Assembly (NCBI GenBank): GCA_000424365.1
Contig: AUJT01000035.1
Location: forward strand, 1-33,009
Length of the DNA stretch: 33,009 nucleotides
Direction of reading: 5' to 3'
DNA from: Lachnospiraceae bacterium NK4A144
GTDB taxonomy: Bacteria; Bacillota; Clostridia; Lachnospirales; Lachnospiraceae
Positions 8,904 through 16,136 of the stretch are shown here, one piece after another. Below the pieces are notes generated by a model, which saw nothing but the letters and a program-made list of their open reading frames with translations, did no database searches and was not told the origin of the DNA. The position numbers were made by a program, and so were the translations under genes. How positions within the stretch are numbered: the first letter of the stretch is position 1; every line of letters starts with the position of its first letter.

Positions 8904-8948
8904 CAACTAACTTTCAGGCAGTCAAGAAAATATGGAGGAGACAAAAAA

Positions 8949-9824
8949 ATGTCCAATGAACAGTATAGCTTAAATAAAGGTCTTGCACAGATGTTAAAGG
9001 GTGGCGTGATAATGGATGTCACCACACCGGAGCAGGCGCGGATAGCAGAGAAAGCCGGAGCCTGTGCTGTAATGGCACTGGAACGTATCCCGGCAGATAT
9101 CAGAGCAGCCGGCGGCGTGTCCAGAATGAGCGACCCAAAGATGATAAAGTCTATTCAGAATGCAGTTTCCATTCCTGTAATGGCAAAGTGTCGCATAGGC
9201 CATTTTGCAGAAGCGCAGATACTCGAAGCGATCGAGATAGATTATATAGATGAATCAGAAGTGCTTTCACCTGCGGATGATGTATATCACATAAATAAAC
9301 GCGACTTCAAAGTGCCGTTCGTATGCGGTGCCCGCGATCTTGGTGAAGCTCTCCGCCGAATAAACGAGGGCGCATCCATGATCCGTACAAAGGGTGAGCC
9401 GGGCACGGGAGACATCGTGCAGGCAGTTCGTCACATGAGAAAAATGAATGCAGAGATAGCAAAGGTAAGTGCTCTCCGAGAGGATGAACTTTTTGAAGAA
9501 GCAAAGAGACTTCAGGTGCCGTATGAGCTTGTAAAGTATGTACATGAAAATAAAAAGCTTCCGGTCGTTAATTTCGCGGCAGGCGGTGTGGCGACTCCGG
9601 CTGATGCAGCACTGATGATGCAGCTTGGCGCAGAGGGAGTATTCGTAGGCTCTGGTATCTTCAAATCAGGTGATCCGGAAAAGAGAGCCAATGCAATAGT
9701 AAAGGCGGTGACTAACTATACTGATGCAAAGCTTATCGCAGAACTTTCCGAAGATCTGGGAGAAGCGATGGTCGGTATAAATGAAAACGAGATAAAACTT
9801 ATAATGGAAGAACGGGGACAGTGA
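8949..9824 (+). CDS. pdxS: Pyridoxal 5'-phosphate synthase, synthase subunit PdxS
   Basis: A 291-residue TIM-barrel enzyme that condenses ribose 5-phosphate, glyceraldehyde 3-phosphate and ammonia into PLP in the DXP-independent pathway. Two lysines known to carry intermediates are present: Lys80 (MAKCRIGHF) and Lys148 ([10 protein letters not shown], beside the phosphate-binding GTGD). A strong GGAGGAG ribosome site precedes ATG 8949. pdxT, which supplies the ammonia, follows one base after the stop, so the two subunits are made from one transcript. Length and motifs are standard. Confidence 0.97.
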   Translation: MSNEQYSLNKGLAQMLKGGVIMDVTTPEQARIAEKAGACAVMALERIPADIRAAGGVSRMSDPKMIKSIQNAVSIPVMAKCRIGHFAEAQILEAIEIDYIDESEVLSPADDVYHINKRDFKVPFVCGARDLGEALRRINEGASMIRTKGEPGTGDIVQAVRHMRKMNAEIAKVSALREDELFEEAKRLQVPYELVKYVHENKKLPVVNFAAGGVATPADAALMMQLGAEGVFVGSGIFKSGDPEKRANAIVKAVTNYTDAKLIAELSEDLGEAMVGINENEIKLIMEERGQ

Positions 9825-9825
9825 G

Positions 9826-10383
9826 ATGAGGATTGGTGTACTGGCAGTTCAGGGAGCATTTATCGAGCATGAAAAAGTAATGCAGTCGCTTGGATGCGAC
9901 TGCGTGGAATTAAGGCAGAAATCGGATATCGTATCACTTGACGGACTGATTCTTCCCGGAGGAGAGAGCACGGTTCAAAATAAACTTCTCCATGAACTGG
10001 ATATGTTTGATTCGTTAAAAGGTATGATAAAGGGTGGCGTCAGGACGCTTGCTACCTGCGCAGGATTGATCCTACTCGCAGAAAGGATAAGTAACGATAA
10101 AAGGAGTGCTTTTGCAACGCTTCCGGTAACTGTAAAGCGAAATGCTTATGGCAGACAACTTGGGAGCTTCAGGACCAGAAGTGATTTCAAAGGTATTGGC
10201 GATGTTGACATGACATTTATAAGAGCACCGTATATAGAAAAAGTCGCCGATGGCGTAAAGATACTATCGGTTGTTGATCAAAAAATTGTCGGAGTAGAGT
10301 ATAAAAATCAGATAGGACTCTCATTTCACCCTGAACTCGATAAAGATGACAGCATACATAGATATTTTCTAGAATCTATATGA
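9826..10383 (+). CDS. pdxT: Pyridoxal 5'-phosphate synthase, glutaminase subunit PdxT
   Basis: A 185-residue class I glutamine amidotransferase that releases ammonia from glutamine and channels it to PdxS. The triad is visible: Cys78 (ATCAGL), His168 and Glu170 (SFHPEL); the GGES motif of the oxyanion region is also present (LPGGEST). Its ATG lies one base after the pdxS stop, which points to coupled translation and a fixed subunit ratio. No separate terminator is evident directly after the gene. Confidence 0.96.
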   Translation: MRIGVLAVQGAFIEHEKVMQSLGCDCVELRQKSDIVSLDGLILPGGESTVQNKLLHELDMFDSLKGMIKGGVRTLATCAGLILLAERISNDKRSAFATLPVTVKRNAYGRQLGSFRTRSDFKGIGDVDMTFIRAPYIEKVADGVKILSVVDQKIVGVEYKNQIGLSFHPELDKDDSIHRYFLESI

Positions 10384-10418
10384 TGATGTACGGTTTTATG
10401 GACATTGCGTATTGTTAT

Positions 10419-10446
10419 TTGATATTTCTCAGGTTAATGCTACACT
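10419..10446 (+). promoter_or_regulatory. Possible promoter of the radical-SAM activase gene
   Basis: TTGATA (10419-10424) and TACACT (10441-10446) with a 16-bp spacer. A transcript from here would begin about 10453, leaving roughly 75 bases of leader before the preferred ATG at 10527. Confidence 0.3.
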
Positions 10447-10526
10447 TGTAATAGGGGTAGTTGCTTACGAAATACGGTATCGTTTTCGGCAACGTTGTGC
10501 GAGTGTATATAAGGGGAAAAATAAAG

Positions 10527-11375
10527 ATGCGTGAATTAGATAGTCTGTTGGTGAACGATGTGCAGAAGCAGGCATTTCATGACGGCAGCGGTATCAGAAC
10601 CGTAATATTTCTGAAAGGGTGTCCGCTTAGGTGTAAATGGTGCTGCAATCCGGAGTCGCAGAAGGAGACACCGGAGATCATTTACCGCAGGCAAAAATGT
10701 ATAGGAAGGGAAGAATGTGGACTCTGTCGAAAGGGAGAAGAAGGAAAGTGCATTTACTTTGACAGGGACGGAAGAGCCAGGGTGGATTTCACCAGAATCC
10801 CTGATGATCTCCAATGGACAAATATATGCCCGACAGGAGCTATATCCATAGAGGGAAAGCGGATGAAGATCGATGAACTGTTGGATATAGTAGAGCAGGA
10901 TACAGTTCTTCATAAAAGTGGAAAGGGAGGAGTGACTCTCAGCGGAGGAGAGCCGCTGATGCAGGAAAATTTAGTCCTTTTCTTGAAACGCGCCCGGGCT
11001 CGTCGTATTAATACGGCAATAGAAACCTGCGGATACGCAAATAGGAAAAAGCTGTTGGAAGCCGCCGGTTATCTGGATCGTATTTTTTATGATATAAAAT
11101 CGCTTGATGATACCAAGCACAAGATCTTTACAGGCGTGTCCAATAAAGTGATCATAGAAAATCTGCAGGCATTATGTGAGGCTTTTCCAAAGAAACACAT
11201 CACGGTAAGGACACCGATCGTGCCGGGATTTAATGAAAATAAGTCAGATCTGAAGGATATAAAGAAATTTGTCGCATCACTTCCAAATGTGAAATGGGAG
11301 AGAGTACCGTATCACACCAACGGTCTCATTAAGTATGAGATGCTCGGCCGTGAGTATCCGATGAAAAGTTTATGA
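10527..11375 (+). CDS. Glycyl-radical enzyme activating protein (radical SAM), orphan
   Basis: A 282-residue radical-SAM protein. CPLRCKWC (Cys32/36/39) is the CxxxCxxC site for the SAM-cleaving iron-sulfur cluster, preceded by HDGSGIRT, typical of pyruvate-formate-lyase-activase-like enzymes. The insert at about 50-95 has cysteines (CIGREECGLC, later ICPTGA) but fewer than two full ferredoxin motifs. GGVTLSGGEPL and the later RTPIVPGFNE segment also fit. ATG 10527 is preferred (AAGGGG upstream); a TTG at 10461 would extend it by 22 residues. No glycyl-radical enzyme lies nearby, so its target is unknown. Confidence 0.88.
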   Translation: MRELDSLLVNDVQKQAFHDGSGIRTVIFLKGCPLRCKWCCNPESQKETPEIIYRRQKCIGREECGLCRKGEEGKCIYFDRDGRARVDFTRIPDDLQWTNICPTGAISIEGKRMKIDELLDIVEQDTVLHKSGKGGVTLSGGEPLMQENLVLFLKRARARRINTAIETCGYANRKKLLEAAGYLDRIFYDIKSLDDTKHKIFTGVSNKVIIENLQALCEAFPKKHITVRTPIVPGFNENKSDLKDIKKFVASLPNVKWERVPYHTNGLIKYEMLGREYPMKSL

Positions 11376-11480
11376 TAAGGTTTAATTATCGCAGACGATA
11401 AGAGTTTTGAATTTTTCACCCCAAAACATAAGTGATATTATTCCTGTATGAAAGATGGGAAATGTCTTACAGGGGGGCCT

Positions 11481-12101
11481 ATGAAAAATATACTTGCGTT
11501 TGGGGATTCAAATACATGGGGACTGATACCGGGAACAAAAGAAAGATATCTTTGGGGTGACAGATGGACAAGTCTTGTTGAGGAAAGTCTTTCTGACACA
11601 AGAGTGATCGAAGAGGGATTGTGCGGAAGGACCACGGTCTTTGAAGACGAACTACGACCTTTAAGACGTGCAATAGATGTGCTTCCCATGGTACTTGAAA
11701 GTAAAGGTGAACTTGATGCGGTGATAATCATGCTGGGAACGAATGACTGCAAGACATTGTTTCATTCCAGTCCGTATACGATAGGAAAAGGAATGGAGCG
11801 CTGCCTTGATGAGATCGAAAAGGTCATTCCGTCAGAAAAAGTATTAGTGGTGTCACCGATACATCTTGGCGATAATGTGTGGGAAGCTGATAAAGATCCG
11901 GAATTTGACGTTCGTTCAGTAGAGACTAGTAAAGGCTTAAAGGATGTTTACCGAAATATTTCCGCGCGGCATAAAACGAGATTTCTCGCGGCGTCGGATT
12001 ATGCAGAACCCAGCCATATCGATGAAGAACACATGGATAAAGAAGGACACCGGCGGTTAGCAGATGCAATAGTAGAAAAACTGGAGGAGATGGCGATCTG
12101 A
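11481..12101 (+). CDS. SGNH/GDSL-family hydrolase
   Basis: A 206-residue esterase-type enzyme without a signal peptide. Block I GDSNTWG carries the nucleophile Ser10, block III GTND (86-89) supplies the oxyanion Asn, and the C-terminal DxxH/GH region (SHIDEEHMDKEGH) gives the Asp-His pair. The close match to MKNILAFGDSNTWG-type starts and the AGGGGGG ribosome site favour ATG 11481 over a frame opening at 11448. Family members remove acyl groups from sugars or small esters; the substrate here is unknown. It is followed by its own terminator. Confidence 0.88.
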   Translation: MKNILAFGDSNTWGLIPGTKERYLWGDRWTSLVEESLSDTRVIEEGLCGRTTVFEDELRPLRRAIDVLPMVLESKGELDAVIIMLGTNDCKTLFHSSPYTIGKGMERCLDEIEKVIPSEKVLVVSPIHLGDNVWEADKDPEFDVRSVETSKGLKDVYRNISARHKTRFLAASDYAEPSHIDEEHMDKEGHRRLADAIVEKLEEMAI

Positions 12102-12105
12102 TCAC

Positions 12106-12141
12106 AAGGCTCACAGCGAAGAAAAGCTGTGGGTCTTTTTT
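12106..12141 (+). terminator. Rho-independent terminator after the SGNH hydrolase
   Basis: Stem CTCACAGC / GCTGTGGG (one G-T pair) followed by TCTTTTTT. Almost the same hairpin sequence ends the secreted-protein gene at 22708-22744. Confidence 0.85.
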
Positions 12142-12260
12142 AGCTTATAGGAAATTCCGATGGAATTCTTAGTCGGATTCTTTGTTCTTTACAAATAAGA
12201 GTTATCAAAAGGTGGAAGAAAAAGAGTGATCCATACAAAGCCGGAACAAAGAAGAGCACC

Positions 12261-12455
12261 ATGAAATTTGAAATAGTCGAGAGAATAGTAACAGATGACA
12301 TGGTGAGCTTCAAGGTGAAAAACGATAAGCTCAGGAACCTTAGAGTCAAAGCCGACCTCCTGCCGGAGAAAGCCTTGAAATTAAGGCTTCCGGCAGGAGG
12401 CTTGTTTGTTCAGATATTTGACCGCAGTTATACTAGAAAAGAAGTAGCCGGATAA
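12261..12455 (+). CDS. Small hypothetical protein containing a hairpin-encoding segment
   Basis: A 64-residue frame with AAGAAG about 9 bases before ATG 12261. The first 30 residues (MKFEIVERIVTDDMVSFKVK) look like a beta-strand-rich small protein. A strong DNA hairpin (12356-12400) falls inside the frame and encodes residues about 33-46. I recognise no family. It may be a real small gene, the relic of a larger one, or chance coding in an intergenic region; the codon pattern is compatible with coding but the frame is short. Confidence 0.3.
   Translation: MKFEIVERIVTDDMVSFKVKNDKLRNLRVKADLLPEKALKLRLPAGGLFVQIFDRSYTRKEVAG
12356..12400. repeat. Strong hairpin (11 bp outer and 7 bp inner stem)
   Basis: CCTCCTGCCGG (12356-12366) pairs exactly with CCGGCAGGAGG (12390-12400), and inside it AAGCCTT pairs with AAGGCTT around a short loop. 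A T-rich tract (CTTGTTTGTT) follows on the plus strand, so it could act as a terminator, but it lies within a short open frame. Confidence 0.6.
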
Positions 12456-12475
12456 AAGTAAAATAAACATATTAC

Positions 12476-13564
12476 TTATTCATCTCCCCACAGTTCGATA
12501 AAATGATCAAATCTAGGAAGGTTTATTTTTAAGTAGCCACGAGTATCTCCGTTGACAATGTGCTTATTGATTAGTCGGTTTCTGAATACAGGGTAGCTAT
12601 TGGGATTTTTCATGAGATTTTTTATGTCATCAGCTTTCCCACTGTCTGTCTTGTAAATACAACGTATTATTTCTTTTTCTCCCGGGGTAAGAGAATTCCA
12701 TATAAGGTCATAGGAGTCTTTAAACAAAATCCGTTCAAAAGCGGGTATAAGATCTTCCAAAGTTTCGTTTTTCTTTTTACTAAAGTAAAGAGAACCTAAA
12801 ACCTGATAGGCGTAAGCGTATCCCATAGAAACCTTCTGTATTTTAATAGCCTCCGTAGACTCGATTTTCAACAATTTTTCGTACATGAAAGCGATATCAT
12901 ACTTGTTTAAGGCGGTTATCTCTCTCTCATCTGCTCTCTTAAAAAATGTGAGGTTCTTTTCGGTAGAAAAATCTTCAATGTTTTCAGAAAGTCCGGTAAC
13001 GATAAGGTACAACTTTAGTCCTTCTAGGAGCATTGAACCGATCATTGACAGAAGTTTCACCATTTCGGGGGTTTTTGAAATATCATCAATTCCGATAAGA
13101 ACTTTGTATTTCTTTGTATTTGCCAACTTGATCATATGAGTCAGAGCAGCTTCATCTGAGTAAAAATGTTCATTCTCTGTGAAGGATTTTGAAACATTTA
13201 CAGATTCGTTTCCTGATACAACTATAGCATTACCATTAACTGAGGTTGTAGAACTTATTGAAGATGTTGTTTTTTTAGAATCAATAAATTTTTCCATACT
13301 GAGCTTGGATATGAGTGTTGAAACTGCATCACCCGATGCAGATAAAGGATAAACAAGCCAATTCTTCTTTTCTTTCAGAGTACGTATCACTTTTCCGTAT
13401 TCTACAGATTTTCCGGAACCACGTAATCCGGTAATTTTGTAAACATATTTAGATGACTCATCACTGCAAAAATTAGTGATGATCTCATCTGCAATTCCGT
13501 TATCTATATAAGCTTTACCGGCAATTCCCGGCGTTCTGGTAAAAGGATCAATTCTGGTATTCAT
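12476..13564 (-). CDS. P-loop ATPase (AAA-type) with C-terminal winged-helix-like region, orphan
   Basis: A 362-residue protein. Walker A is GLRGSGKS near the N-terminus, and Walker B is KVLIGIDD about 100 residues later, as in AAA_16/ORC-like STAND ATPases. The C-terminal 100 residues are helical and basic with a likely winged-helix fold (LTPGEKEIIRCIYKTDSGKADDIKNLM). ATG 13564 follows GGAGA by seven bases and is preferred to a TTG at 13570 that would be too close to that site. The role is unknown: such proteins may load onto DNA or act as regulated switches. The gene is single, and its promoter is embedded in phased repeats, suggesting tight control. Confidence 0.75.
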   Translation of the reverse strand: MNTRIDPFTRTPGIAGKAYIDNGIADEIITNFCSDESSKYVYKITGLRGSGKSVEYGKVIRTLKEKKNWLVYPLSASGDAVSTLISKLSMEKFIDSKKTTSSISSTTSVNGNAIVVSGNESVNVSKSFTENEHFYSDEAALTHMIKLANTKKYKVLIGIDDISKTPEMVKLLSMIGSMLLEGLKLYLIVTGLSENIEDFSTEKNLTFFKRADEREITALNKYDIAFMYEKLLKIESTEAIKIQKVSMGYAYAYQVLGSLYFSKKKNETLEDLIPAFERILFKDSYDLIWNSLTPGEKEIIRCIYKTDSGKADDIKNLMKNPNSYPVFRNRLINKHIVNGDTRGYLKINLPRFDHFIELWGDE

Positions 13565-13595
13565 AGTCAATTCTCCGTTTATAATATATGAAATT

Positions 13596-13690
13596 ATTTA
13601 TCATCTGTTATTAAACCCGGAATATATTTATCATTTGTTATCATTTTAATGCTTCATTTATTATCTGTCAAATTCATTTATTGTAGATGA
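13596..13690. repeat. 30-bp-phased direct repeats at the ATPase promoter
   Basis: ATTTATCATCTGTTAT (13596), ATTTATCATTTGTTAT (13626) and ATTTATTATCTGTCAA (13656) start exactly 30 bp apart, and a partial fourth (ATTTATTGTAGATGA) begins at 13676. Thirty bp is close to three helical turns, so a bound protein would sit on one face of the DNA. The third repeat contains the promoter -35 box on the minus strand, and the other two lie downstream of the -10, as repressor operators would. Confidence 0.7.
13643..13671 (-). promoter_or_regulatory. Promoter of the ATPase gene
   Basis: On the minus strand, TTGACA (13671-13666) and TAAAAT (13648-13643) are separated by exactly 17 bp, a near-consensus sigma-A promoter. 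The -35 box is part of the third phased repeat. Confidence 0.7.
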
Positions 13691-13742
13691 AAAGCCTGTT
13701 GTAGGTTACAGTTTACGACCAAAAAAGATGAATAGCCATTGG

Positions 13743-13818
13743 ATTTTGCACATCGCCGCAGGCGATTTAATTTGCAAAATCTGTTACATGAGCGAGCTGA
13801 AAGCGAGTGAACAGTAAC
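13743..13818 (+). repeat. 76-bp structured dispersed repeat, copy 1
   Basis: This matches 26631-26706 at 69 of 76 positions with no gaps. The first half folds as ATTTTGCA/TGCAAAAT around ATCGCC/GGCGAT; the second half is bounded by GTTAC/GTAAC. One pair in the first stem changes from A-T here to C-G in the other copy. It sits at the point where the YbaK-like pseudogene loses its N-terminal part. Confidence 0.75.
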
Positions 13819-14020
13819 TGTTGTAGTAGCAATGTCAGGAGACGGCAGAGTTAATATTTCAAAATTCAAGGCTCTTTTTCACACAAAACCGCACATGATC
13901 CCGAGAGATCAAGTGGAGGAGATCACAGGATTTCAGCCAGGCGTTTTGTTTGTATATATATGTATTGTTTGGTGTAAAAACAGGTGTCTTGACAGCTGCG
14001 TCAAAGACAAGTATTTTTAA
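13817..14020 (+). pseudogene. Decayed YbaK/ProX-type aminoacyl-tRNA deacylase
   Basis: Translation from about 13817 gives TVVVAMSGDGRVNISKFKAL and continues through TKPHMIPRDQVEEITGFQPG, which fits the central part of YbaK/ProX proteins (SGD-R-N--KFK---F-TK--M----EV-E-TG---GG). These enzymes clear mischarged Cys- or Ala-tRNA(Pro). Beyond that the match breaks up: LFGVKTGV appears one frame over and LDSCVKDKYF back in the first frame, like the family's PFGV...LDxSLK region, implying frameshifts. The first half of the gene is missing, replaced by the 76-bp repeat, and the last third is absent. A promoter for the next gene now lies in its remains. Confidence 0.65.
13989..14017 (+). promoter_or_regulatory. 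Promoter of the 5'-nucleotidase gene
   Basis: TTGACA (13989-13994) and TATTTT (14012-14017) with a 17-bp spacer, about 45 bp before the ATG at 14061. It is built from former coding sequence of the pseudogene. Confidence 0.55.
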
Positions 14021-14060
14021 TAGGTATTGCAAAACAATTTTTTGTAAGGCGGAGGAGAAT

Positions 14061-15881
14061 ATGATATCTACAAAAATGGCAGGAAAGGCGCTGAGAATCG
14101 CATTGGCAGCGGCGTTAAGCGTATCACTGTGTGCGTGCGGCGCGGCTAATAACGGTAGCTCTGACCAAAAGGCGACAGATGTATCTGCGACTGAAGCATC
14201 TACTGCAGCGGCATCGGAAACAGCTTCATCAGAGGAAGCATCACAGGAAACAGGTGCAAGTGAGGCAGCCGGAACAGAGGAAAACAGTGAAACAGCAGAG
14301 GCAGACAAAAACGGAGAGGTATACGTTCTCTGCACCAGTGATGTGCATTGTGGTGTAGACAAGGGTTTTGGATTTGCAGGACTCGCACAGATCCGTGAAT
14401 CACTTGAAAAGAAAGGATATGAAACAATACTCGTTGATGACGGCGACGCTATACAGGGTGAGCCAATCGGTACGCTCAGTAATGGAGAAGCTGTGCTGAA
14501 GCTCATGAACGATGTTCATTATGATGTGGCGATCCCGGGAAATCATGAGTTTGATTACGGAATGGACAACTTTTTGTCGCTTGCTAAAGAAGCAGAGTTT
14601 CCATACATCAGCTGCAATTTTAATAAAGAAGGAGAGCTTGTTTTTGATCCCTATGTGATCAAAGAAGCGGCAGGTCTGAAAATAGGTTTTGTAGGTGTAA
14701 CAACACCGCATACACTGGCAACTTCGGTTCCGACATATTTTCAGAATGATAATGGGGAGTTTATATACGGTTTTTTGCAGGATGATGACGGAAGCTCTGT
14801 TTATAATGCGGTTCAGGAAGCAGTAGATAGTGCAAGGGCAGACGGAGCAGATCTGGTATATGTACTTGGTCATCTCGGAAATGACAAGAGCTATGAACCG
14901 TGGAACTATGCAGATGTAATATCTCATACGACCGGAATAGATGTATTCCTTGATGGTCACAGCCATGATACAGATCAGGTTGTCATGAAGGATAAAGAAG
15001 GCAAAGAAGTAACCCGTTCAGCAGTAGGAACAAAGCTCGGTTCCATAGGTTACAGTCATATCTCTGCCGAAGGTGAAGTACTGGACACAGGTATCTGGAG
15101 CTGGTCAAATGATTATGCGCTGCAGGAGCTGATCCCTATTGATAATGAAGTAAGTAAAAAGGTAGATGAGGCGATGAGCGCGCTCGATGAAGAACTCGGA
15201 ACAGTAGTAGCTCATTCAGATGTAGAACTAACTATAAACGATCCAACAGAAAAGGATGAATCCGGCGCACCGATCAGAATGATACGCCGCGCAGAAACAA
15301 ATCTCGGAGATTTCGTAGCAGACGCATATAGAGATCAGGGAAAGGCAGACATTGGATTCATAAATGGTGGATGTATCAGAGCATCCATCGAAAAGGGAGA
15401 TATAACAAACGGAGATCTGATAGCCGTACATCCATACGGCAATGAGCTATGTGTCGCAGAAGTAACAGGGCAGCAGATACTGGATGCACTTGAGTGGGGA
15501 TCACGCAGCGTTCCGGACGAGAACGGAGGATTCCTCAATGTATCAGGCCTCACTTACGAGATCGACACAAGCATAGACAGCGGATGCATCGAAGATGAAA
15601 ATTCCATGTTCGCAGGCATAAAAGGCGAGCGCAGAGTAAAGAATGTAAAAGTTGGCGATGAACCGATCGATCCGAAGAAAACCTACACCCTTGCAGGACA
15701 TAACTACATGCTCCAGCAACAGGGAGACGGATTCACAATGTTTGACGGCGTAAAGTTCACACAGGATTGCTTCAAACTCGACAATCAGGGTCTCATCGAT
15801 TACATCAAAAATACCCTCGGCGGAACAGTCGGCGAAGAATACGCAGACCCCTACGGCCAGGGCAGGATCGTAATAAAGTAG
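14061..15881 (+). CDS. 5'-nucleotidase / 2',3'-cyclic phosphodiesterase lipoprotein (UshA-like)
   Basis: A 606-residue exported enzyme that removes phosphate from nucleotides outside the cell so the nucleoside can be taken up. A basic N-terminus, hydrophobic stretch and lipobox LCAC (lipidated Cys26) are followed by a Glu/Ala/Ser/Thr-rich linker. The calcineurin-like metallophosphatase domain shows SDVHCG, DDGDAIQG, PGNHEFDYG, LGHLGN and DGHSHD, all metal ligands. The C-terminal 5_nucleotid_C domain shows NLGDFVADAYR and the substrate-site motif NGGCIRASI. GGAGGAG precedes ATG 14061, so a longer frame from 13950 that crosses the pseudogene remains is not used. A terminator follows. Confidence 0.95.
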   Translation: MISTKMAGKALRIALAAALSVSLCACGAANNGSSDQKATDVSATEASTAAASETASSEEASQETGASEAAGTEENSETAEADKNGEVYVLCTSDVHCGVDKGFGFAGLAQIRESLEKKGYETILVDDGDAIQGEPIGTLSNGEAVLKLMNDVHYDVAIPGNHEFDYGMDNFLSLAKEAEFPYISCNFNKEGELVFDPYVIKEAAGLKIGFVGVTTPHTLATSVPTYFQNDNGEFIYGFLQDDDGSSVYNAVQEAVDSARADGADLVYVLGHLGNDKSYEPWNYADVISHTTGIDVFLDGHSHDTDQVVMKDKEGKEVTRSAVGTKLGSIGYSHISAEGEVLDTGIWSWSNDYALQELIPIDNEVSKKVDEAMSALDEELGTVVAHSDVELTINDPTEKDESGAPIRMIRRAETNLGDFVADAYRDQGKADIGFINGGCIRASIEKGDITNGDLIAVHPYGNELCVAEVTGQQILDALEWGSRSVPDENGGFLNVSGLTYEIDTSIDSGCIEDENSMFAGIKGERRVKNVKVGDEPIDPKKTYTLAGHNYMLQQQGDGFTMFDGVKFTQDCFKLDNQGLIDYIKNTLGGTVGEEYADPYGQGRIVIK

Positions 15882-15946
15882 AGTATATTTCTAACAGTTA
15901 TTTGAAAAGTGTGTAAAAAAATTGCATTATCAATAGAGATTTCATA

Positions 15947-15986
15947 AAAATACCCCGGACACGTATTATGCGGTTCGGGGTATTTT
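15947..15986 (+). terminator. Terminator after the 5'-nucleotidase gene
   Basis: AAAATACCCCG pairs with CGGGGTATTTT over an 18-base loop, ending in T residues. The gap from here to 16091 holds no recognisable gene. Confidence 0.8.
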
Positions 15987-16091
15987 CATCGCAGCGAAAT
16001 CGTCACCCCACTGCGAGAAAAATAACCCCAACTAATCAGCCTATCTGGGGGATTGAAGAAAATAAACGCACATGAGAAAATAAAAAAGACA

Positions 16092-16109
16092 TGTACCTGA
16101 AAAAGTACA
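16092..16109 (+). promoter_or_regulatory. 18-bp conserved element upstream of the MoxR operon
   Basis: TGTACCTGAAAAAGTACA, ending 27 bp before the ATG of the first operon gene. It is a near copy of 6069-6086, at the same distance from a start codon. The TGTAC and GTACA ends form an inverted repeat, suggesting a dimeric regulator. Confidence 0.4.
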
Positions 16110-16136
16110 AAATGAATTTTATATTGAGGGAAGAAA

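Noticed and set aside
13596-13690. Possible CRISPR array because of 30-bp periodicity
   Set aside because: The repeats are 16 bp, the spacers only 14 bp and A+T-rich, there are too few units, and there are no cas genes; they coincide with a promoter, so operators are more likely.
13950-14060. N-terminal extension of the 5'-nucleotidase from 13950
   Set aside because: It crosses the promoter and pseudogene remains; GGAGGAG and the lipoprotein signal place the start at 14061.
13859-14506. 215-residue minus-strand Ser/Ala-rich frame
   Set aside because: It is opposite the lipoprotein linker and pseudogene; its composition reflects the Glu/Ala/Ser linker of the real gene.
14400-14966. 188-residue minus-strand frame
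   Set aside because: It is fully inside the conserved metallophosphatase domain of the 5'-nucleotidase on the other strand and has no recognisable features.
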